Source of the DNA: Mucilaginibacter sp. 14171R-50
GTDB taxonomy: Bacteria; Bacteroidota; Bacteroidia; Sphingobacteriales; Sphingobacteriaceae
Length of the DNA stretch: 64,000 nucleotides
Direction: 5' to 3'
Assembly (NCBI RefSeq): GCF_010093045.1
Contig: NZ_CP048115.1
Span: forward strand, 2,418,001 to 2,482,000
The position numbers and the translations under genes are program-made. Below are positions 33,627 to 42,294 of the stretch, in pieces; positions within the stretch are counted from its first letter, which is position 1, and each line of letters begins with the position of its first letter. A model generated the notes under the pieces. It ran no database searches, was not told the origin of the DNA, and worked only from the letters and a program-made list of their open reading frames with translations.

Positions 33627-34088
33627 TTAAATGTCTACCTCTTTTTCGGTTCCGGCAATTTGAGGGCCGGTATTGATAACGCTTATCTTTAATTTTGAAG
33701 GTGCAGCCTTTACTGATCGTGCCGACGACTTTTCTGTCCACCCCATGCAGCGCAAAGCAAAAATCGCCCCGGTTGGTGCAGGCTGGTGCAACTTTTTTTC
33801 ATATTCACATTCAATACGCAGGCGGGCTTCCCGCAGGGTTTTTTTGAACAGCCCGGTTTGCTCGTAAGCCTCAAAATCAGCCAGGCTCGGAAACCCGAGA
33901 AATAAGGCCAAACCGGTGAGCAGGGGCACTTGGGGTTTATCGGTTTTTGGCGTATACATTGCCAGTGGCGATGTTTTTTTTATATATTTTGACGGCGGTT
34001 TTGCCTCGGGTACCGGTTGGCCGGCCACGGACAGGAAATATTTTTCCACACGATCGCTGAGTTCAGCAATAGAATAAAAATGAGTCAT
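33627..34088 (-). CDS. Phage terminase small subunit
   Basis: A 153-residue DNA-recognition partner of the large terminase. The helical N-terminus (LSDRVEKYFLSV) and the motif GLALFLGFPSLADFEAYEQT, followed by PTGAIFALRCMGW, are characteristic of small terminases next to PBSX-type large subunits. It is the first gene of the minus-strand late operon, so the block reads from here leftwards. Confidence 0.8.
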   Translation of the reverse strand: MTHFYSIAELSDRVEKYFLSVAGQPVPEAKPPSKYIKKTSPLAMYTPKTDKPQVPLLTGLALFLGFPSLADFEAYEQTGLFKKTLREARLRIECEYEKKLHQPAPTGAIFALRCMGWTEKSSARSVKAAPSKLKISVINTGPQIAGTEKEVDI

Positions 34089-34339
34089 ATAAGAAAATGA
34101 GTATGATTGGTATGCCTTTTGGAATTGACATATACAAATGTACGAATAAATCTTTAATTAAACAAGTAAATACAGAAAATTCTTTATTATATCAGGAGGG
34201 GAGGGTAGCAGGTACCGACAGTAGTTCTTCATCCATTAAAAGGATAAATTACCGTTAAAAAATGTTAAATTTTTGGCTTAAAAGTTGTAGATGCCATTTT
34301 TAAATAAAAAATTTATATTTTTATAACATCCACGTACCT

Positions 34340-34936
34340 ATGCGCAAAAAACGGTTTACTAATTGGTATTTTTCACTTGTCATGCTCCTTTCGGTTATGG
34401 CGGTGTCTTGCCAAAAAGATACCGGCGAACAGGCTGTTGATGAAAAGAAGATCGCCTTAAATGCCGATAGCGCTTTAAGCGCTGCATCTCCTGATAATTT
34501 CCTTGCCGTTGCAGGCACGCTTACCTTGAAAATGCAGGATTCTGTTTACACCTTTGATGCCGCTAAAGATTCTGTCGCTTTTGTAAATATGAGCGCGGGC
34601 GACAACCGGTACTTTGGTATCACCGCCATTAATAAAGAACATACTATAAGTTTTGGTGTAAGCTCAAAAGGCGCTGCCGCGGATAGTCTGATCAAGCCTG
34701 TAGCGGGCGGCCAGCTACTAATGATGGCCGATGTAATGCATACCAGGCAGTATACCTTAACACAATATGCAGAACCTGGCGATGCCGGTGTGATACATCT
34801 GCTGCAGTATCGCACCAAAGATGTGCTTGCAAAAGGCAATTTTTTTACGTTTCTATCTAAGGATGACGAACCCAACTCCTCACTTTACAGGGTAGAAGGA
34901 ACCTTTGAACTGAAGTTGAAGAAACAACAAAAGTAG
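34340..34936 (+). CDS. Lipoprotein of unknown function
   Basis: A 198-residue protein with a lipoprotein signal (FSLVMLLSVMAVSC, about Cys24). The mature chain is a beta-rich domain (VAGTLTLKMQDSVYTFDAAK, then YRVEGTFELKLKKQ) typical of small envelope lipoproteins in this family of bacteria. It is monocistronic, followed by a terminator-like hairpin near 34996-35022, and marks the return to chromosomal genes after the phage block. Confidence 0.75.
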   Translation: MRKKRFTNWYFSLVMLLSVMAVSCQKDTGEQAVDEKKIALNADSALSAASPDNFLAVAGTLTLKMQDSVYTFDAAKDSVAFVNMSAGDNRYFGITAINKEHTISFGVSSKGAAADSLIKPVAGGQLLMMADVMHTRQYTLTQYAEPGDAGVIHLLQYRTKDVLAKGNFFTFLSKDDEPNSSLYRVEGTFELKLKKQQK

Positions 34937-34995
34937 CCATCCCCAGTATTGACACCTTATTGTAAAAAACGCTTTACACACCCCATCCTTCGCCT

Positions 34996-35025
34996 CAAGG
35001 CGGCCAAAAACCGGCCTTTTTTGCG
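34996..35025 (+). terminator. Probable terminator
   Basis: AAGGC with GCCTT around an inner GGCC/GGCC core, followed by TTTTTT, 60 bp after the lipoprotein stop. Confidence 0.5.
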
Positions 35026-35054
35026 TATCTTTACAGAAAAACAAAAGGAGATTA

Positions 35055-35345
35055 ATGAAAGTATTTATTGGAGGCCTTCCGTTAGAAGTAAGTGAGGCCG
35101 AACTAAATGCGGTTTTTGGTGATTTTGGGCCTGTTAAGTCCCTCAGGATCGTTAAAGATCGTGAAACAAAAGAAAGCAGAGGCTTTGGATTTGTTGAAAT
35201 GGTTAACGAAGCAGAAGCTAAAGAAGCCATCAGGTGTATGAACGGCCAAAGCTATTATGGCAAACGCATAACCGTTAATATAGCAGAGGATAAAGGCCCC
35301 GGTTTTAGCGGCGGCGGTAACAGAGGCGGTTTTAGCCGTAACTAA
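35055..35345 (+). CDS. RRM-type RNA-binding protein
   Basis: A 96-residue single RRM domain. RNP2 is VFIGGLP (residues 3-9) and RNP1 is RGFGFVEM (about 42-49), followed by a short Gly/Arg-rich tail (FSGGGNRGGFSRN). It binds single-stranded RNA and probably acts in post-transcriptional control, as for the small RRM proteins of Bacteroidota. It has a strong AAAGGAG Shine-Dalgarno sequence 5 bp before the ATG, which is uncommon in this phylum. A clear terminator follows. Confidence 0.9.
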   Translation: MKVFIGGLPLEVSEAELNAVFGDFGPVKSLRIVKDRETKESRGFGFVEMVNEAEAKEAIRCMNGQSYYGKRITVNIAEDKGPGFSGGGNRGGFSRN

Positions 35346-35373
35346 GCCCTATATAATTTCTTAAAATATCATG

Positions 35374-35399
35374 AGCCCTGCTTTTGCAGGGCTTTTTTT
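35374..35399 (+). terminator. Terminator of the RRM gene
   Basis: AGCCCTGC (35374-35381), loop TTTT, GCAGGGCT (35386-35393), then seven T. Confidence 0.85.
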
Positions 35400-35501
35400 G
35401 TGCTGTTCCGTGTAATTAATTTTATTTTTAAGAAACGTCCTTTAGTACTTGTGCTGCCAATATTTATTTGTACCTTGGATAACCTAAACACGTAACAAAT
35501 T

Positions 35502-36836
35502 TTGCGCCTTTTTGGAAACATAAACAGGCTATGGCTCAGGCTTACGGGCTCTACTACCGAGTTCTCTTTAGAGATCAGGATATTTCACTCCCTTTGCCTC
35601 ATTTCGATACTTGCACTGGCTTATAACGTGCCCTTTAATTACCTTATAGGGCTGCCCTTTGTGTCCTTGCTTAGTCTTTTAACCCTTATTATATTTTCAG
35701 CACTTTATTACTTGTCGCGTTTCCGTGGCAGCTTCAAAGTAACGGTTACCATATTCACTGTCATCGGGAACCTGCTGTTCGCAACGAATTTTATATACAA
35801 CTCGGGCACTTATGGGCCAACGGACCTGCTAATGGGCCTGTGTATTTTATTGGTGTTATGCGTTGTGCCTAAAAATCAGCAGAAATTTTGGATTGCCCTT
35901 AATATGATCATCATTGTTGGATTGCACCTGGTGGAGTATTATCATCCGGCATGGGTGCCAAATACCTACGTAAACCGCTCCAGCCGGTATCTCGACCTAA
36001 CATCTGCTTACGTTGTGGTGGTTATAGTGCTGTATTATACAGTAACTTATTTCAGACGTAATTATGATTACGAAAAACGCTCCGCATCTGATAAGGCAAA
36101 TGCCATTGAACTGCAAAATCACCACATTACTCAGCAAAACCAGGAATTAGCCCGCATTAACTCCGAGAAGAATAAGCTGATGTCGATAATAGCGCATGAT
36201 CTGCGTTCGCCTTTAAGTAATATCCAAAATTACCTTGAACTGGTTACAGAGTACGAATTGGATACAGCTGAACGCCGGATGGTAGAAGGTGATTTGCTTA
36301 AAGTTACCCGCCGGACCATTGATATGCTTGGCAAGCTGCTTATATGGTCAAAAACTCAAATGGACGGGGTTAATGTAAAACTTGGTTATGTTAACCTTCG
36401 CGACGCGCTCTTCAATACCGTGGAGCTGGAAAAAGCCATCGCCCTTAAAAAAAATATTAGCCTTATTGACGAAATAGATTGGGATATCCGCATTGTAGCC
36501 GATATTGATATGCTGCAATTGGTTATACGCAACCTTATAAGTAACGCTATTAAGTTTACTCCGCCCGGTGGGCAAGTAAGTTTTAAAGCAAAACAGATCG
36601 GTGGCGAGTGCTGGCTTATTGTTCGTGATAATGGTATCGGCATGTCTGCCGAAAAGCAGGCAGAACTGTTTTCTTTACAAGCGCAATCTACTTTTGGTAC
36701 CGATAACGAAAAAGGGGTAGGGCTTGGCTTATTGCTCTGCAAAGAATTTACAGAAATGCAAGGGGGGCACATCTGGGTAGAGAGCTCGCCCGACCACGGG
36801 GCCGCTTTTTTCGTATCGATGCCGGCCGGCAGTTAA
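35502..36836 (+). CDS. Membrane sensor histidine kinase
   Basis: A 444-residue kinase. Six hydrophobic segments lie between about residues 28 and 185. A coiled linker leads to HisKA, with phosphoacceptor His232 in AHDLRSPLSN. The HATPase domain shows the N box (NLISNAIKFTP), G1 (DNGIGM) and G2 (GVGLGLLLCKEF). The start is TTG at 35502. No response regulator is adjacent, so it is an orphan kinase. The signal is unknown, because the membrane region has no named sensory fold. Confidence 0.9.
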   Translation: MRLFGNINRLWLRLTGSTTEFSLEIRIFHSLCLISILALAYNVPFNYLIGLPFVSLLSLLTLIIFSALYYLSRFRGSFKVTVTIFTVIGNLLFATNFIYNSGTYGPTDLLMGLCILLVLCVVPKNQQKFWIALNMIIIVGLHLVEYYHPAWVPNTYVNRSSRYLDLTSAYVVVVIVLYYTVTYFRRNYDYEKRSASDKANAIELQNHHITQQNQELARINSEKNKLMSIIAHDLRSPLSNIQNYLELVTEYELDTAERRMVEGDLLKVTRRTIDMLGKLLIWSKTQMDGVNVKLGYVNLRDALFNTVELEKAIALKKNISLIDEIDWDIRIVADIDMLQLVIRNLISNAIKFTPPGGQVSFKAKQIGGECWLIVRDNGIGMSAEKQAELFSLQAQSTFGTDNEKGVGLGLLLCKEFTEMQGGHIWVESSPDHGAAFFVSMPAGS

Positions 36837-36906
36837 TTCAAAAGTCGAAAAAGATTGTGATAATTTGTAAAGCTGTTTTTACTTTTGAGTTTAATTTTGA
36901 CTTACT

Positions 36907-37239
36907 ATGAGACCGGGTGATAAAGTGATATGTATAAATGATAAGATCGACGCCGACAAAAGCACCGAAATAAGGCGCGATTTTGAGATCTGGATCACCG
37001 AAGATAAAGAATATACCATTCGCGAAATATTAGATAACAACGGTATTGTAACCGGGGTGCTGCTTGATGAGGTCCATAACTTCCCCAAATTTTTTAAATT
37101 GATAAATCGCTATCAGGAACCGGCCTTCGCCATCTGGCGTTTCCGCAAGCTTAACTACGCCACCGCCCCTGCAGAAACGATAAGCGAAGTTGAAGAGCTG
37201 GTGCAGGCAGACCAGGAACAATTGGTTAAAGCTAAGTAA
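36907..37239 (+). CDS. Small soluble protein of unknown function
   Basis: 110 residues. The N-terminal half is beta-rich (PGDKVICINDKIDADKS, then KEYTIREILDNNGIVTGVLL), recalling small SH3-like or YopX-like domains, with an acidic helical tail (ISEVEELVQADQEQLVKAK). No signal or membrane segment. It is not part of an obvious operon. Function unknown. Confidence 0.65.
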   Translation: MRPGDKVICINDKIDADKSTEIRRDFEIWITEDKEYTIREILDNNGIVTGVLLDEVHNFPKFFKLINRYQEPAFAIWRFRKLNYATAPAETISEVEELVQADQEQLVKAK

Positions 37240-37309
37240 ATCACAATTCGGTAGGCTAAATATGAGCAGTATAGACCAAATATGCTCTAAATGCTAAATG
37301 GCATAATCG

Positions 37310-37726
37310 CTACCAATTTTTATCCATCGCGGCCTCGGTCTCTACTAATTGCGTTAATATCGCTTTTAGCATTGCTTCCCGTGCCCATTGCTGCTCTATA
37401 AGCGTAGCATCCTGTTTGTACCAGGCTATCGCTTCGTTTATTTGCACACGTGTTTTGTAAACAAACTGCTTATTAGGGTGCAGGCGCTGGCCTTCATAAC
37501 TGTTTAGGTTTTCATCCTTAATTATCCTGGCAAAGTTTTTAACGGAGATGTCCAGCTGGAGGCAATCATCAAGGGAATTTTTAAAATCCTGTTTATCCTC
37601 CAGCCAAAGGGTAAGCGTGTCATCCGTCAGGTCGTGGTCGGCAATGCTTATTCGGCTGTAATTATAATCAACGGTAATAATAAGCCACCATAGCTGGTCC
37701 TTAAGTTTTTGTGCGATTTTTATCAT
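37310..37726 (-). CDS. Uncharacterised protein next to the CI-like repressor
   Basis: 138 residues, soluble, mainly helical in the second half (INEAIAWYKQDATLIEQQWA, then EAMLKAILTQLVETEAA). It forms a minus-strand pair with the 60-residue gene at 37771, and both are divergent from the repressor gene at 38148, a layout like a phage regulatory region. No family recognised. Confidence 0.6.
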   Translation of the reverse strand: MIKIAQKLKDQLWWLIITVDYNYSRISIADHDLTDDTLTLWLEDKQDFKNSLDDCLQLDISVKNFARIIKDENLNSYEGQRLHPNKQFVYKTRVQINEAIAWYKQDATLIEQQWAREAMLKAILTQLVETEAAMDKNW

Positions 37727-37770
37727 TGTTTTATTTAATAATGGTTAATATTCATAGAAAAGTAAGTCAC

Positions 37771-37953
37771 TCACGCATTCGCCTCAAAAGGCGGCATCCA
37801 CCCAGGTATATATTTTTGTATTGCGGCGATCTCATGACGGTACTTATCGCAGGCAGCTATATAGCCCGCAGCGCGTTTGGTTAGTTCCCGACTAGTTGAC
37901 ATGTGCTTGCCGTTTTTTTGTTTAGTGCGCAGGGCAGAGTATGCGATATACAT
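37771..37953 (-). CDS. Small uncharacterised protein next to the CI-like repressor
   Basis: 60 residues. The N-terminus is basic (ALRTKQKNGKHMSTSRELTK), followed by a helix (RAAGYIAACDKYRHEIAAIQ) and a short IPGWMPPFE tail. The start could also be the internal Met18. It is divergent from the repressor across a 194-bp AT-rich intergenic region. It may be an early gene under its control, but no motif proves this. Confidence 0.55.
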   Translation of the reverse strand: MYIAYSALRTKQKNGKHMSTSRELTKRAAGYIAACDKYRHEIAAIQKYIPGWMPPFEANA

Positions 37954-38147
37954 AGGTTATTGAGCTATTGATTTTAAATGACTTGTAAACATATTGTTGC
38001 GGATAGCTAAAGTATATTCTGTAAGTTCTGTAAAGCGATTATTTGTTTTACTGATTTTTAGTTTTAAATTAGCAATTATTGAACAAACAAATATAAAGAA
38101 ATATCTTTATTAAAATCAAGAAAAATCTTTAATTATTTTTTATTGTT

Positions 38148-38840
38148 ATGGATGACCTGTCGAAACCCAACAAAATAAAAACAGTACGACCTGAAACACT
38201 GGAGTTTATTATACTTTACAATCAACTAAGGGGTAAGGCATTTAACAATAATACCGAACTGGCTGAAGCTTTAAACTTCAACTCGGCCAGTTCCATTACC
38301 GAGATCATTAAAAGCCGCCAAAACATTGATCCCGAAAAATTGAAGGTATTTAAAGAAAAATATGCGGAGCATTTAGGAGGAAAAAAAAATACCGAGAAAA
38401 CTGTAGCCGCACGAAGTGAGGAGGGGATACCGATGTACGAAATTACCGCCACGGCATCTGGTGTCGAGGTTTATAATGATATAAATGATTCGCGCCCGGT
38501 GGGTCGTATGAATTTCCCGGGGATAGAGGAGTGCGATTTTGCCCTGCCTGTTTGGGGGCACTCCATGTACCCGTATTTAGAGAATGGCTGCTGGGTGGCC
38601 CTCAAGATCATCAGCGATAAAAAGATATTGCCCGGAGAAGTATATTATATTGAGTGGGGCGATTACCGCATGTATAAGCGACTGCTGGCCAGCGATAACC
38701 CGGAAGAAGTGATCGCTCACTCGGATAATGTAACAGAAATGGTTGCAGGACGTCTAAAATATGCGCCGTTTCCCATCCGCATAGATGAAATAAAGAAGTT
38801 ATGCCTGGTAAAAGATATTCACAAAAAGCATAACCATTAA
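38148..38840 (+). CDS. Phage CI/LexA-like repressor (HTH plus S24 domain)
   Basis: A 230-residue regulator. Residues about 15-70 form a helix-turn-helix (NTELAEALNFNSASSITEII). The C-terminal half is an S24 peptidase-like domain with Ser139 in VWGHSMYPYL and Lys177 in YRMYKRLL, the usual Ser/Lys pair. No clear Ala-Gly cleavage site is seen between the domains, so self-cleavage is uncertain. It is the only phage-type regulator in the window, lies 4 kb from terS, and is divergent from two small genes. Confidence 0.8.
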   Translation: MDDLSKPNKIKTVRPETLEFIILYNQLRGKAFNNNTELAEALNFNSASSITEIIKSRQNIDPEKLKVFKEKYAEHLGGKKNTEKTVAARSEEGIPMYEITATASGVEVYNDINDSRPVGRMNFPGIEECDFALPVWGHSMYPYLENGCWVALKIISDKKILPGEVYYIEWGDYRMYKRLLASDNPEEVIAHSDNVTEMVAGRLKYAPFPIRIDEIKKLCLVKDIHKKHNH

Positions 38841-38898
38841 TAAATATACATATGTGCAGAATGCAGATATGCAAACATCTTACATTTTTTAAATCTTA

Positions 38899-39438
38899 AT
38901 GGAAAATCAATCTCCCGTCCGCCTTGCCACTTTACAAGACATACCCGCTATTATGGAGGTTGTAGCCGATGTTGTACCCATTATGCGCGCAGCAGGCAAT
39001 TTGCAATGGGATGATACATACCCCAACCCGCAGGTATTTGAGGACGATATTAAAGCTGGCCAGCTTTGGGTGGCCGAAGTTGAAGGCCAAATTGCCGGTG
39101 TAACCGCAATTACTACCGATCAATACCCCGAGTACGCACAGGTGGGGCTTGATACCAGCGAAGAAGCTATCGTAACGCACCGGCTGGCGGTAAGCCCTCA
39201 TTTTAGGGGCAGGGGCCTTGCTGCCGACCTGCTGTACCAGGCGGAACTTGTAGCCATTGAGCGTGGTATACATATTTTACGCATAGATACTAACACCCAG
39301 AACCATGCAACACGGCAGCTCTTCCCAAAAATGGGATATAGTTTAAAAGGCGAAATAACCTTAGAGTTTAGGCCTGGTTTAAGCTTTGTTTGTTTTGAAA
39401 AGAGGTTGGACCAAGCGTCTATTCAAAATGCAGACTAA
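38899..39438 (+). CDS. GNAT-family N-acetyltransferase
   Basis: 179 residues. The acetyl-CoA binding region shows HRLAVSPHFRGRGLAADLLY (about residues 94-113), the canonical motif A with R/Q-x-x-G-x-G/A, followed by the C-terminal NTQNHATRQLFPKMGY. It is cytoplasmic. The substrate is unknown. It ends overlapping the 3' end of the convergent porT by about 20 bp. Confidence 0.9.
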   Translation: MENQSPVRLATLQDIPAIMEVVADVVPIMRAAGNLQWDDTYPNPQVFEDDIKAGQLWVAEVEGQIAGVTAITTDQYPEYAQVGLDTSEEAIVTHRLAVSPHFRGRGLAADLLYQAELVAIERGIHILRIDTNTQNHATRQLFPKMGYSLKGEITLEFRPGLSFVCFEKRLDQASIQNAD

Positions 39439-40144
39439 ATGTAAAAGTATGCAGGGATAGCCGGCTGATGGGGTTTGCATAAGGCGTGTTTTCTGACAAC
39501 AGGATATTGCCAAAGCTGTTGCTGAGTTTAATTTCCGGTGATAGTTTAAAATACTCAAAATAAATATCAAACCCAACGCCCGCTTCGTAAGAAGAGTACC
39601 CTTTTATATTCCTTAGCAAAAGTTCGGTAGGGGCAGTGTTGACATCATTTTTTTTGGAACCTATCGCCCCCGAATATTTTAAGCCACCCAACAGGTAAGC
39701 CCTAAAGTTGCCTATCCGGTCAGATTTTAATTTTAGCTGTAACGGAAAATCAACCGTAGTAGTTTGTACGGGCTTGGTAACATCCTGCTCCGGTTGCTCA
39801 TAAGTATAGCTTACGGCCCTGTCGGCAAATACCAGCGACGGTGTAATACGTGTCTCCAGGTGGTCGGTAATACGGTAACGCGTTAAAAAGCCAACAGCAA
39901 AACCCGGCATCGGCTTAGAACTTATGCCAGTTAATTTACTGGTAGCATATTGGTTTAACCCTGTATCAAAAAAGGCATCGCGCCAGTATGGTTGCTTAAT
40001 TATCTTAAAGCTGCTCTGGATGTATGAAAAGGAGAATCCGAAGCTAAGATCCTTGCTATCGGCACCGCCGCCCCACGCCTGCGCAAATAAAAGTTTGCTG
40101 CAGCCCATCAATATGATGGTTATGAAAAGGCGGGCTTTTATCAT
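39419..40144 (-). CDS. porT: PorT-family outer membrane beta-barrel protein of the type IX secretion system
   Basis: 241 residues with a signal peptide (to LLFAQ). Amphipathic beta strands follow through to a C-terminal aromatic strand (LHTFTFSLHFE). The combination of size, the pattern FRAYLLGGLKYSGAIGSKK and YFKLSPEIKLSNSFGN, and translational coupling to ubiE (ATGA overlap at 40141-40144) is the well-known ubiE-porT arrangement of Bacteroidota. PorT is required for type IX secretion in Porphyromonas and Flavobacterium. Convergent with the GNAT gene. Confidence 0.85.
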   Translation of the reverse strand: MIKARLFITIILMGCSKLLFAQAWGGGADSKDLSFGFSFSYIQSSFKIIKQPYWRDAFFDTGLNQYATSKLTGISSKPMPGFAVGFLTRYRITDHLETRITPSLVFADRAVSYTYEQPEQDVTKPVQTTTVDFPLQLKLKSDRIGNFRAYLLGGLKYSGAIGSKKNDVNTAPTELLLRNIKGYSSYEAGVGFDIYFEYFKLSPEIKLSNSFGNILLSENTPYANPISRLSLHTFTFSLHFE

Positions 40145-40872
40145 TTAATACCGGTGTAAATAGAACAGATACCAAACGCCAAAGGGCGACTTTTGGTATT
40201 TTTAAAGCCTGCTTTTTGCATCAGGTTAGTAAAAGCTTCGCCGTCAGGAAAGGCTGCTACCGACTCGGGCAAATATGTGTACGCCCTTGCATCCTTTGAA
40301 AATAGCTTACCGATGCCCGGAGTAACGTAATTAAAATAAAAGGCGTAAAGCTGTTTTATAGGGAAACCCTTTGGTTTCGAAAACTCCAGTACAACTGCTT
40401 TACCGCCCGGTTTAAGCACCCTGTGAATGTCGGCAAGGCCGGTTTCCAGGTTTTCAAAATTACGTACGCCATAGGCTACCGTAACCGCGTCAAACTCATC
40501 AGCATTAAAAGGCAGTTTTTCCGAATCGCCCAGCTTAACTTCAAATTTGTTGCCTAAGCCACGCTTGGCTATCTTTTGCTTCGCGATATCCAGCATACCC
40601 TGCGAAATATCCACGCCGATTATTTTTTTGGGCTTTAGGATAGATAACGCCTCAAAAGCAAAATCACCGGTACCTGTAGCTACATCAAGGATCAGCTGGG
40701 GCTGGTCCTTTTTTAGCTCGTTAATTGCCTTTTTACGCCAGATAATATCTATCCCAAGCGACAAAAAGTGATTCAGAAAATCGTAGGTTTTTGAAATGTT
40801 GTTAAACATATCGGCTACCTGCTCTTTTTTAGCGACTTGCTGGTTTTGGTATGGTGTTACGGTTTTGCTCAT
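40141..40872 (-). CDS. ubiE: Demethylmenaquinone methyltransferase
   Basis: A 243-residue class I SAM-dependent methyltransferase that makes menaquinone from demethylmenaquinone. Visible motifs are NISKTYDFLNHFLSLGID, the SAM-binding DVATGTGDFAFEAL, GVDISQGML, VTVAYGVRNFEN and the late VLEFSKP. Length is typical. It is the upstream partner of porT, with overlapping stop and start codons. Menaquinone is the expected quinone for the nuo-encoded complex at the right end of the window. Confidence 0.95.
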   Translation of the reverse strand: MSKTVTPYQNQQVAKKEQVADMFNNISKTYDFLNHFLSLGIDIIWRKKAINELKKDQPQLILDVATGTGDFAFEALSILKPKKIIGVDISQGMLDIAKQKIAKRGLGNKFEVKLGDSEKLPFNADEFDAVTVAYGVRNFENLETGLADIHRVLKPGGKAVVLEFSKPKGFPIKQLYAFYFNYVTPGIGKLFSKDARAYTYLPESVAAFPDGEAFTNLMQKAGFKNTKSRPLAFGICSIYTGIK

Positions 40873-40979
40873 GACTATGCGGGCAAAGATAAGTATTGAG
40901 GCGCATAGTTATGGTTCATAATTAACGGTTGGCGTACGGCTCCACAAATTTGATTTTGTTATGAATAATTTTCATCAGT

Positions 40980-41672
40980 TTAAACCACCATTTTAAGCGC
41001 TAATCCTACGGCAAAAGCTATAAATATACTTAACAAGGTTCCAATCAATAGATATTCAGTTTTAACTTCTTCGTTCGAGCTATTGTAACGGAGGATGCTT
41101 TTTCCGGTTATTAATAGGCCTATAGCTTCATAATGACCCTGGTATACCAACAGGCATATTAAAATCCGTTCGATTATTCCAATGTACTTACCGGCATTTT
41201 TTAACCCGGCAGGTACTGCCCATTGCCTGGTGGCCTGACCAATAATAATTGACGAGGGTAAGGTTAAGAAAAACGCGGCGGCAGCAAATGTCCAAAACCG
41301 ACTGCCGCTATAAAAGGCTGCAATTGCACCGGCACCCGGCCGGTGCTGCTCAAAAACAACAAGCCAGCAGGCTATTATTACCGCAAGGTGTAACAACTGG
41401 CTTATTGTAAAAGTTACGAAGTTATTTTTGGTATATAATTTTAGCACAGCAATTATATAATGGCTTATGGTAATAATTAAAACTACCGCCCAATAATTAA
41501 ATCCAATAAGCAACAATGCTGCAAGGCCGGTAACCAGGGTATGCCAATACAAATACTTCGATCTAATTTTATGCTGCTCCATACCGGTAACCCACTTTGT
41601 GGGCTGCAGGGCAAAATCGCTTATCAAATGCGCCAGTATAAGTTTTATTAACCATATAATGCTTTCATCCAT
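40980..41672 (-). CDS. DUF3307 membrane protein
   Basis: 230 residues with about six membrane segments. The N-terminal signature LILAHLISDFALQPTKWV is the hallmark of DUF3307 proteins. It overlaps the upstream SatD-like gene by 8 bp, so the two are translated together. This pair recurs in many bacteria, where the membrane protein is thought to work with the SatD regulator, but its activity is unknown. Confidence 0.85.
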   Translation of the reverse strand: MDESIIWLIKLILAHLISDFALQPTKWVTGMEQHKIRSKYLYWHTLVTGLAALLLIGFNYWAVVLIITISHYIIAVLKLYTKNNFVTFTISQLLHLAVIIACWLVVFEQHRPGAGAIAAFYSGSRFWTFAAAAFFLTLPSSIIIGQATRQWAVPAGLKNAGKYIGIIERILICLLVYQGHYEAIGLLITGKSILRYNSSNEEVKTEYLLIGTLLSIFIAFAVGLALKMVV

Positions 41673-42279
41673 GTTGCAACTGGTTGGTTAGTATATCAAA
41701 TTTATTAAGGATGTTTTCAATCTCGTCATACCGGGCTGTTTTTACATGCTGGCTTATAGTAGCTGTTGTTTTATTTAACAGTCGGGCGGTTTCAACCTGG
41801 GTTTTACCACACAGTAACTGATACACAACCTCGGCCTGCCGCGCGGTAACCCGTTCCAGTATACTATCTAAATATTGGGCCATAATTTCGTAAGTAAAAT
41901 CAGCCTCTTTTATACCACTTACAATATACAATTTATGAGACGTGTTTTGAAATTTATCAAAATATCTGCCCGAACTTATGAACAGCTCATCCATATTTGA
42001 GCCCAGTTTACCCGTATCAGTATTCAATAAACCAATGCTAATGCTCATCCTTATATCAATGCGCTGTTTGCGGCTGTATTGTATAGCCAATAACCTGCTT
42101 TTTATACAATCCAATAAAGCATCGTCGGCTTGTTTAACAAATGCCTGGAAACTGTCCCCGCGATAGATCTCTAAATTATCCTTTCCGAAAAGGGCGGTTA
42201 GGGCGCTTATCAATTTTTTAAATGACGCTTTATCTAAAATGGTAGAGTTAACTATATCTGCTGTAATTACTGCATTCAT
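41665..42279 (-). CDS. SatD-family protein with C-terminal helix-turn-helix
   Basis: 204 residues. The N-terminal 140 residues resemble a cyclase-like/SatD domain (MNAVITADIVNSTIL, IYRGDSFQAFV, RMSISIGLLNTD, SSGRYFDKF). The last 60 form a sigma-type helix-turn-helix (TARQAEVVYQLLCGKTQVET, then TTATISQHVKTARY). It probably senses a ligand and controls its own operon. A periodic CTAAT region lies just upstream (42295-42371). It is coupled to the DUF3307 gene. Confidence 0.8.
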   Translation of the reverse strand: MNAVITADIVNSTILDKASFKKLISALTALFGKDNLEIYRGDSFQAFVKQADDALLDCIKSRLLAIQYSRKQRIDIRMSISIGLLNTDTGKLGSNMDELFISSGRYFDKFQNTSHKLYIVSGIKEADFTYEIMAQYLDSILERVTARQAEVVYQLLCGKTQVETARLLNKTTATISQHVKTARYDEIENILNKFDILTNQLQHG

Positions 42280-42294
42280 ATTGGGCTTAATTAC

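Larger units (their letters stand above)
8182..34088 (-). mobile_element. Phage-like structural gene block (defective or domesticated prophage)
   Basis: About 26 kb, transcribed almost wholly on the minus strand, with terS, terL, tail assembly chaperones, tail proteins, tape measure, protease/scaffold, capsid, portal, connector, fibres and a holin-like protein. I found no integrase, excisionase, replication, recombination or endolysin gene inside it. A CI-like repressor lies 4 kb to the right, behind four chromosomal-looking genes. Several AT-rich accessory genes interrupt it on the plus strand. Borders are set by the first and last phage-like genes. The left border abuts tRNA-Leu(GAG); no attL/attR pair was identified. 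Confidence 0.75.

Noticed and set aside
8182..34088. Tailocin (headless phage tail bacteriocin)
   Set aside because: Terminase, portal, protease and capsid genes are all present, so the particle would have a head.
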